Assembly (NCBI GenBank): GCA_045652125.1
Contig: JAZRTT010000030.1
Coordinates: forward strand, 1-9,705
From: Avoscillospira sp045652125
Lineage (GTDB): Bacteria > Bacillota > Clostridia > Oscillospirales > Oscillospiraceae
Reading direction: 5' to 3'
Length of the DNA stretch: 9,705 nucleotides
A program made the translations under genes and the position numbers. The notes beneath the pieces are model-generated. The model was not told the origin of the DNA and made no database searches. It saw only the letters and a list, made by a program, of their open reading frames with translations. This document shows, in pieces, positions 5,545 through 9,705 of the stretch. Position 1 is the stretch's first letter, and every line of letters starts with the position of its first letter.

Positions 5545-5563
5545 ATCGCAATCATCCTTTTTT
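5524..5563. terminator. Bidirectional terminator overlapping the XRE stop codon
   Basis: Arms 5524-5541 and 5545-5562 pair perfectly over 18 bp. The loop is exactly the stop codon TAA (5542-5544) of the XRE gene. T-runs flank it on both strands, so it can end both the XRE gene and the convergent transporter gene at 5614-6477. Confidence 0.9.
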
Positions 5564-5613
5564 GAAAAAACGGCGGGAGCAATATACGCCATACGGCAAA
5601 ATTGCATTGGAAT

Positions 5614-6477
5614 TTATGCTTCTCGTGGTTTTATCAATTCGCCAATCATCGCACCACCGATAATACAAACCGCACCAACAATTTGAATGAAAGTCATTTT
5701 CTCACCGAGCAAAAGAGCAGCAAAAACAACTGCCGATAATGGCTCTAAATAACCGCATACCGCTACGGTTTGAACGGGTAATTTTGATAATGGTGAAAAA
5801 TACAAATAGCAGCCAATTCCCGTATTTACAATTCCGAGAACCAGAACCCAAAGCCACGCACTTGTAGGCACATAAACGACAAAACCTTGTTTTATCCCCA
5901 CAAATACGGCTACTGTCAAAAAACTTACCACAAGTTGTATCACTGAATTTTCCATTCCATTGATGTTCTTTGATTGCTTGTTAAGCGTAACCATAAAGAA
6001 ATACATTGCCGCAGACATAGCACCGCAGAACAAGCCCCAACAGTTGCGACTGCCATCAACTACATTCCCATTCACAAGAAAAATGCCGATCAGTACAGTC
6101 GCAAACCCTAACAATTTGGGTGTGGTTAATTTTTCGCGGAATATTACTGGCGATAATATCATTACAATGACAGGGCCGCAATAGTAGAGCAAAGATGACA
6201 GACTGACACCGATTTGTTGATATGCCTCATATAAAAACATCCAACTTGTTCCCATTGCAATACCAGATAGAACGATAAAGAACGTATCTTTCCTATTTTC
6301 TGTTATATGGAAATTGCCTTTGCCAAGCAGAAACAACCCAACTAACAGAATGCTACCAATGAGTGTTCGTAAAAAAACAATCTCATAACTAGTTAATGGA
6401 ATATGGCTTGCCACAATTCCGTTTAGTCCAAACAGCAGCAATGCCGATATATATTTAATAAATGCTTTACGATCCAT
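5614..6477 (-). CDS. EamA/DMT-superfamily membrane transporter
   Basis: The 287-aa protein has about ten hydrophobic segments arranged as two EamA repeats, the architecture of drug/metabolite transporters. The second-repeat signature is clear near the C-terminus: VCGYLEPLSAVVFAALLLGE, followed by a final membrane segment. The substrate cannot be told from sequence; relatives export amino acids, metabolites or drugs. The start is supported by AAAGGTGA about 7 nt upstream. Base composition is visibly more AT-rich than the flanking housekeeping and mannosidase genes, which suggests horizontal acquisition. It converges with the XRE gene across a shared terminator. A recombinase remnant lies upstream. 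Confidence 0.92.
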   Translation of the reverse strand: MDRKAFIKYISALLLFGLNGIVASHIPLTSYEIVFLRTLIGSILLVGLFLLGKGNFHITENRKDTFFIVLSGIAMGTSWMFLYEAYQQIGVSLSSLLYYCGPVIVMILSPVIFREKLTTPKLLGFATVLIGIFLVNGNVVDGSRNCWGLFCGAMSAAMYFFMVTLNKQSKNINGMENSVIQLVVSFLTVAVFVGIKQGFVVYVPTSAWLWVLVLGIVNTGIGCYLYFSPLSKLPVQTVAVCGYLEPLSAVVFAALLLGEKMTFIQIVGAVCIIGGAMIGELIKPREA

Positions 6478-6523
6478 TGTGCTTCACCTTTGCCAAATTC
6501 TAGTTTGTTGCTCCGCAAACCGG

Positions 6524-6532
6524 AGTATAGCA
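6524..6532 (-). promoter_or_regulatory. Extended -10 promoter candidate for the transporter
   Basis: The minus strand reads TGCTATACT, an extended -10 box with no good -35. A TATAAT lies a few bases further upstream (in plus 6538-6545) as an alternative. A short hairpin CTCCG/CGGAG (plus 6511-6525) follows in the leader. Confidence 0.4.
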
Positions 6533-6549
6533 CAGAATTATATACTTTT

Positions 6550-6654
6550 CTACTGTTCCAAAAGAGAAAGATACTTATAGATCGTTGTTCGGCTTAAATC
6601 GCACACTCTGGCAAACTCGGTCAAATTCAATTGCCCTGCTTCGTGCTTCTGGCT
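6550..6654 (-). pseudogene. C-terminal remnant of a serine recombinase (resolvase HTH)
   Basis: The last roughly 30 residues before the TAG stop (plus 6550-6552) read GQLNLTEFARVCDLSRTTIY and continue KYLSLLEQ. This matches the pattern of the small DNA-binding helix-turn-helix at the end of resolvase/invertase-type serine recombinases. No catalytic N-terminal domain with the active-site Ser is present upstream. The upstream part of the open frame runs through palindromic non-coding DNA. It is best read as the stub of a mobile element that once occupied this locus. The match is by eye and the domain is short. Confidence 0.5.
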
Positions 6655-6709
6655 AATCCGGAAACCTCCAAAGTGATAATTCTGTCCCCCACAATGGATT
6701 GTAAAAGCC

Positions 6710-6747
6710 AAACAGAAACACCATCCAAATGGATGGTGTTTCTGTTT
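6710..6747. terminator. Perfect 17-bp palindromic hairpin (second downstream of the mannosidase)
   Basis: Arms 6710-6726 and 6731-6747 are perfectly complementary around the loop AAAT. On the minus strand the 3' arm is T-rich and is followed by GGCTTTTAC. On the plus strand TTTAGTCG follows. It could be a back-up terminator for the mannosidase gene. Apart from this hairpin and the next one, 6655-6843 holds no gene that I can recognise. Confidence 0.6.
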
Positions 6748-6773
6748 AGTCGCTTCGTACCGTGAGCGTTTCG

Positions 6774-6816
6774 AACGTAAAATCCGATCTACCCTCGGCA
6801 GATCGGATTTTACGTT
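6774..6816 (-). terminator. Hairpin downstream of the mannosidase gene, probable terminator
   Basis: Arms 6774-6790 and 6800-6816 form a perfect 17-bp stem around a 9-nt loop, 28 bp beyond the mannosidase stop codon. The arm contains ATTTTAC, but no long U-tract follows, so termination would depend on the stem. A smaller palindrome, TGCCTGCAGGCA (6824-6835), sits between it and the gene. Confidence 0.55.
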
Positions 6817-6843
6817 TGGTGTGTGCCTGCAGGCAGGCATCTG

Positions 6844-9354
6844 TTATATGGGCTTGCCCAGCATGTCGGTCTCGATCAGCGTCCCGTTCCGATAGAGGAA
6901 AGTCTTGACTTCATAGGGGCCGAAGTGCACAGTATGTTCTGTCCCGTAAACGGTGATGACCACATCACGCCGGTTTTCAGAACCGTGATAGAGTCGAATC
7001 AGGATGCCGTCGCTTTCCTTCCGCAAAGCGGTCAGAACTACGTGTTCATCGGACATATGGAACATTTCCGCGGTCTTTTCTCCATTGCCGGAGGGGAAGA
7101 AGGACAGAGCATAGACCGGCTCATTGAACTGCTCGGCCTTTGCATCCACCGTTTCGCTGTAAGGCATCAGACGCAGAGAGAAGAATCGCTGGCCCATGTC
7201 AATATGCTCATTCAGGCGGTCATGGGGCGTAATATCCTTCCCGTCGCCAAGAGGATGGGCACTGTATACAGACGTATGGAGCAGAGACAGGCGAAGCTCT
7301 CCCTTGTCGGCGCTGCCGCCGCCAATGCCCCGGGTCAGGACAGAAAGACCTTGCCCGTCCTTGACCAGACCGCACCACTTCTGGAATACCACTTCCTTAT
7401 GGTTCTGGATATTTTCTTCTGTGCCGAAGGCAGTCTGACCCAAAAAGCTGCTGCCGGCAAACGGGGTGGGCAGTTGGAGCTTGAACATCTTACAGCCGTC
7501 GGCAGTAAAGAATTCATAGTCCATATCCACACAGACGTCGTGCTTGTTTACGGTATAGATCACAGCGGCATGGGAAGCGCCGTAGGCGAATATGGCCTGA
7601 ATCTTCATACGGACCTCGCCGTTTTCAATGACGCTTACACTGGGATGCTTTTCCTCGGGATAGCCGCGGAAGGCATTGGCCTCCTGGTCACTAAGGAGTT
7701 TAAAGCTGCCGATCTTTTCGGTATAATCCAATGTTTCGTGCATGCCCCACGGATCTTCATTGTCGGCAAATACGCCGATCTCGGCGGCACCGGGCAGCAG
7801 CATAGGCTTGCCGTCCACCTCATATCTGGCGATCAAGCCGGTTTTTTTGCTGACTGCAAAGGACAGGCGGTCGTTTTCAAAGGAGATCTCCTGTTCGGTT
7901 TCGGTGAAGGGGGTCTTGTAAACGGCAAAGGCATCGTCTCTCTGGCAATTCTTTTCTACCTTCAGGCGGCAGTTGAAGCGATTCATGGCCATAGGTGCCA
8001 GCGTCGCCCGGAATACAATTTTCTTTCTCCAGTCCAGATTCAACGAGGAGGCCTCTTTTTCATGCTGGCAGGGCACAGGATTTCCGTTTTCGTCATATAC
8101 TTTTGCCATCGTGGCTTCCTGCATCTCCCAGTTCTGGTTTTCCAGCTGGAACTCGGCTTCCACTTCTGTTTCCACGGGATAGGGATGGGGGTTATAGACC
8201 AAAACGGGAATTTCGCCCTGGGCAGCCACTTTCTGACCGCCGCACAGGGCAAAGAATGCCTTCATCGTGGCCCGTCCCACGATCTCTTCCGCAAAACCGA
8301 AAGAAATAAGGGTATCTTCCTCTGCCTGCTTGATGGCGGTGCCGGGGAGAATGTCATGGAATTCGTTGAACAAAACCGCTTCTTCTGCCTGTTTCAGCAG
8401 TTCAGAATCAAAGGACACCCCGCTGTGTGCCAGCATCTTATCACAGCGGCTCAGAAGTCCCTCCAATCGGCGATGCTTCTGTTTCACACGAACCATGGTG
8501 GTATAGCTGCCCACCATACAGTGCGTGAGAGAACGCTCGATGACCGGCAGCCCCTCCCGGGAGAGGGTGGAGAAGTAGGCCTCCGGCGAAGAATGGATAA
8601 TCTTCACGTCATATTCTTTTTGCAGCTTGGCAATGTCATCCAGATCCTTTCTGGAAGCACCGCCGCCGTGATCGCCCATGCCCCAGATAACCATAGCGCT
8701 GTCAACGTCACGGTTTCCTTGCCCTGAGGCCTGAATTTCATCTTCGCTTGCGCCCAGCAAATTGTCCCGGGAGGCAGAACCGTTCAAAAAATCACGGATC
8801 TTGTCGGCAGCTTCACCCAGCAGATTGCCGTAGCTGCCGTGGGTCTTGTGGCCGATGATCTCGCTGCCGTCAAAACCGCGCCAGATAAAGGGGCCGGGTT
8901 TTTCACCCAGAGGACGCATAAAAATATAGGAATCATACCCGCACTTTTTCAAAATCTGCACCAAGCCTCTGGTGTGGCCAAAGGAGTCGAAGTTCAGAGC
9001 GGTAGTGGGGCGAACACCGAATTTTTCTTCAAAGTAAGAAATTCCTGTGCGGATCTGACGGATAAAGCTCTCGCCGCTCAGGTGGACACAGTCGGGCTGA
9101 TTGTACCAGCCACCCATAATATGCCACTTTTTCTCTTTCACCAGTTTTTGAATTCGGGCAAACAGTTCCGGTTCATAGTCTTCCACCCATTTGTACAAGA
9201 GGGATTCATTGTGGCAGAAAACATAGCCGTCATATGTATCACAAAAATCTGCCGCTACCCGGAAAGTGGAAAGAGCCGCAGCCGCACCGTCACGCCAGTC
9301 CCAGAGCCACGCAGGGTCGATATGGGAACCGCAGACCAAATGAAGTTCTTTCAT
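6844..9354 (-). CDS. Glycoside hydrolase family 38 alpha-mannosidase
   Basis: From the chosen start the protein is 836 aa. The ATG at plus 9352-9354 follows AGGAGG (plus 9363-9368) by 8 nt; an upstream in-frame ATG lacks this and would lie inside the promoter. GH38 features are present in order: zinc-site motif GSHIDPAWLW (9-18, His11 and Asp13), GGWYNQPDCVHLSGESFIRQ (81-100), the nucleophile region LNFDSFGH (120-127, with Asp123 the likely nucleophile), GMGDHGGG (225-232) and EFHDILPGT (331-339, His333 the likely second zinc ligand). The C-terminal half matches the beta-sandwich domains of the family. No signal peptide is visible, so it should be cytoplasmic and act on imported mannose-containing oligosaccharides. 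No transporter or sugar regulator adjoins it here. Confidence 0.95.
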   Translation of the reverse strand: MKELHLVCGSHIDPAWLWDWRDGAAAALSTFRVAADFCDTYDGYVFCHNESLLYKWVEDYEPELFARIQKLVKEKKWHIMGGWYNQPDCVHLSGESFIRQIRTGISYFEEKFGVRPTTALNFDSFGHTRGLVQILKKCGYDSYIFMRPLGEKPGPFIWRGFDGSEIIGHKTHGSYGNLLGEAADKIRDFLNGSASRDNLLGASEDEIQASGQGNRDVDSAMVIWGMGDHGGGASRKDLDDIAKLQKEYDVKIIHSSPEAYFSTLSREGLPVIERSLTHCMVGSYTTMVRVKQKHRRLEGLLSRCDKMLAHSGVSFDSELLKQAEEAVLFNEFHDILPGTAIKQAEEDTLISFGFAEEIVGRATMKAFFALCGGQKVAAQGEIPVLVYNPHPYPVETEVEAEFQLENQNWEMQEATMAKVYDENGNPVPCQHEKEASSLNLDWRKKIVFRATLAPMAMNRFNCRLKVEKNCQRDDAFAVYKTPFTETEQEISFENDRLSFAVSKKTGLIARYEVDGKPMLLPGAAEIGVFADNEDPWGMHETLDYTEKIGSFKLLSDQEANAFRGYPEEKHPSVSVIENGEVRMKIQAIFAYGASHAAVIYTVNKHDVCVDMDYEFFTADGCKMFKLQLPTPFAGSSFLGQTAFGTEENIQNHKEVVFQKWCGLVKDGQGLSVLTRGIGGGSADKGELRLSLLHTSVYSAHPLGDGKDITPHDRLNEHIDMGQRFFSLRLMPYSETVDAKAEQFNEPVYALSFFPSGNGEKTAEMFHMSDEHVVLTALRKESDGILIRLYHGSENRRDVVITVYGTEHTVHFGPYEVKTFLYRNGTLIETDMLGKPI

Positions 9355-9387
9355 AAGGATGCCTCCTCTGTTTGATCGTCTTTTTTT

Positions 9388-9417
9388 ATTATACTGTCCG
9401 GCCATAGATTTGTCTAT
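9388..9417 (-). promoter_or_regulatory. Mannosidase promoter with overlapping inverted repeat
   Basis: On the minus strand -35 TAGACA (plus 9411-9416) and a perfect -10 TATAAT (plus 9388-9393) are spaced by 17 bp. The inverted repeat ATAGA-TTTG-TCTAT (9404-9417) covers the -35 and could bind a repressor, which would fit sugar-regulated expression. The regulator is unknown. Confidence 0.7.
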
Positions 9418-9493
9418 AAAAAACTTGCTGCATATGCCGATTTTCGGCCGATATTTTCTGCTTTGGGACGACCTGCAAACCGGCTGGGATTTG

Positions 9494-9523
9494 TTGACAA
9501 AGGTCGGCGGCCTGTGGTAGAAT
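9494..9523 (+). promoter_or_regulatory. tRNA-Leu promoter
   Basis: Consensus -35 TTGACA (9494-9499) and -10 TAGAAT (9518-9523) have an 18-bp spacer. The tRNA begins 10 nt after the -10, so the leader is only a few nucleotides long. Confidence 0.85.
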
Positions 9524-9533
9524 TAAGAAACTT

Positions 9534-9618
9534 GCGGGCATGATGGAATTGGCAGACATGCAGGATTTAGGTTCCTGTGTCGAGAGACGTTGGGGTTCAA
9601 GTCCCCATGCCCGCACCA
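9534..9618 (+). tRNA. tRNA-Leu (UAG)
   Basis: The acceptor arm GCGGGCA (9534-9540) pairs with TGCCCGC (9608-9614). The anticodon stem CAGGA/TCCTG encloses loop TTTAGGT with anticodon TAG at 9568-9570. A long variable arm of the class II type follows (around GTCGAGAGACGTT). The discriminator is A and CCA is encoded at 9616-9618. Confidence 0.97.
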
Positions 9619-9657
9619 ACAAGGGAACACTCGTTTCGGCGGGTGTTCCCTTGTTTT
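9619..9657 (+). terminator. tRNA-Leu terminator
   Basis: ACAAGGGAACACTCG (9619-9633) pairs with CGGGTGTTCCCTTGT (9640-9654) over 15 bp with one G-U pair around a TTTCGG loop. The run TTTT (9654-9657) follows. It starts right after the encoded CCA. The remaining 9658-9705 shows nothing that I can identify. Confidence 0.9.
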
Positions 9658-9705
9658 ATGGGGGCTTGAACCCGGAAGGGGTTGAGGGTAAAGTAAACAG
9701 CCCGG

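Noticed and set aside
5278..5607. A 109-codon minus-strand frame opposite the XRE gene
   Set aside because: It is a shadow of the XRE gene and terminator hairpin, with no ribosome binding site.
6823..8727. A 634-codon open frame on the plus strand, antisense to the mannosidase
   Set aside because: It lies opposite a clear GH38 gene with all motifs intact, has no recognisable domains, and its start falls in palindromic intergenic DNA.
9389..9622. A 77-codon minus-strand frame across tRNA-Leu
   Set aside because: Same artefact: it is the complement of the tRNA-Leu gene and overlaps its promoter.

Overview
The window looks like chromosomal DNA of a gut-type Clostridia bacterium, probably an Oscillospiraceae/Ruminococcaceae relative. 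The evidence is moderate-to-high GC housekeeping genes, AGGAGG-type ribosome binding sites, sigma-A-like promoters, tRNA genes that all encode CCA, and a GH38 mannosidase. The assignment is inferred from gene style; no species can be named from the sequence alone.

Layout. (1) 1-165: intergenic DNA with terminator-like hairpins and repeated TACCCC/GGGGTA palindromes. (2) 166-1050 (-): a membrane-bound one-component LuxR-type regulator. (3) 1127-2944 (-): the translational GTPase TypA/BipA with a good promoter. (4) 3133-3172: a perfect 18-bp palindrome, then 3175-4230 (-): a CapK/PaaK-like adenylate-forming protein whose active-site motifs and C-terminal domain are missing. (5) 4323-4929 (+): a five-tRNA operon (Gly-UCC, Arg-UCU, His-GUG, Gln-UUG, Lys-UUU) with a strong promoter and terminator. 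(6) 4876-5079: an unusual scar in which the tRNA-Lys 3' end and its terminator form a large near-perfect palindrome. It is followed by a broken second copy of the tRNA-Lys 3' half interrupted by GC-rich hairpins. (7) 5084-6660: an AT-richer accessory patch with a 52-aa acidic small protein (-), a divergent small XRE-type repressor (+), an EamA/DMT transporter (-) and a serine-recombinase C-terminal remnant (-). (8) 6710-6839: a cluster of perfect palindromes, probably the mannosidase terminators. (9) 6844-9354 (-): a complete GH38 alpha-mannosidase with its own promoter. (10) 9494-9657 (+): a tRNA-Leu(UAG) transcription unit.

How it fits together. The protein genes on the minus strand appear to be mostly separate transcription units, each with a recognisable promoter. 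The two tRNA units run the other way. The accessory patch next to the tRNA-Lys gene, with a small XRE regulator, palindromic operators, foreign base composition and a recombinase remnant, reads as the residue of a mobile element at a tRNA gene. I do not see a complete new multi-gene system. The most unusual items are the tRNA-Lys palindrome and interrupted copy, the motif-less CapK-like protein, and the GGGGTA operator-like sites beside the LuxR-type regulator.
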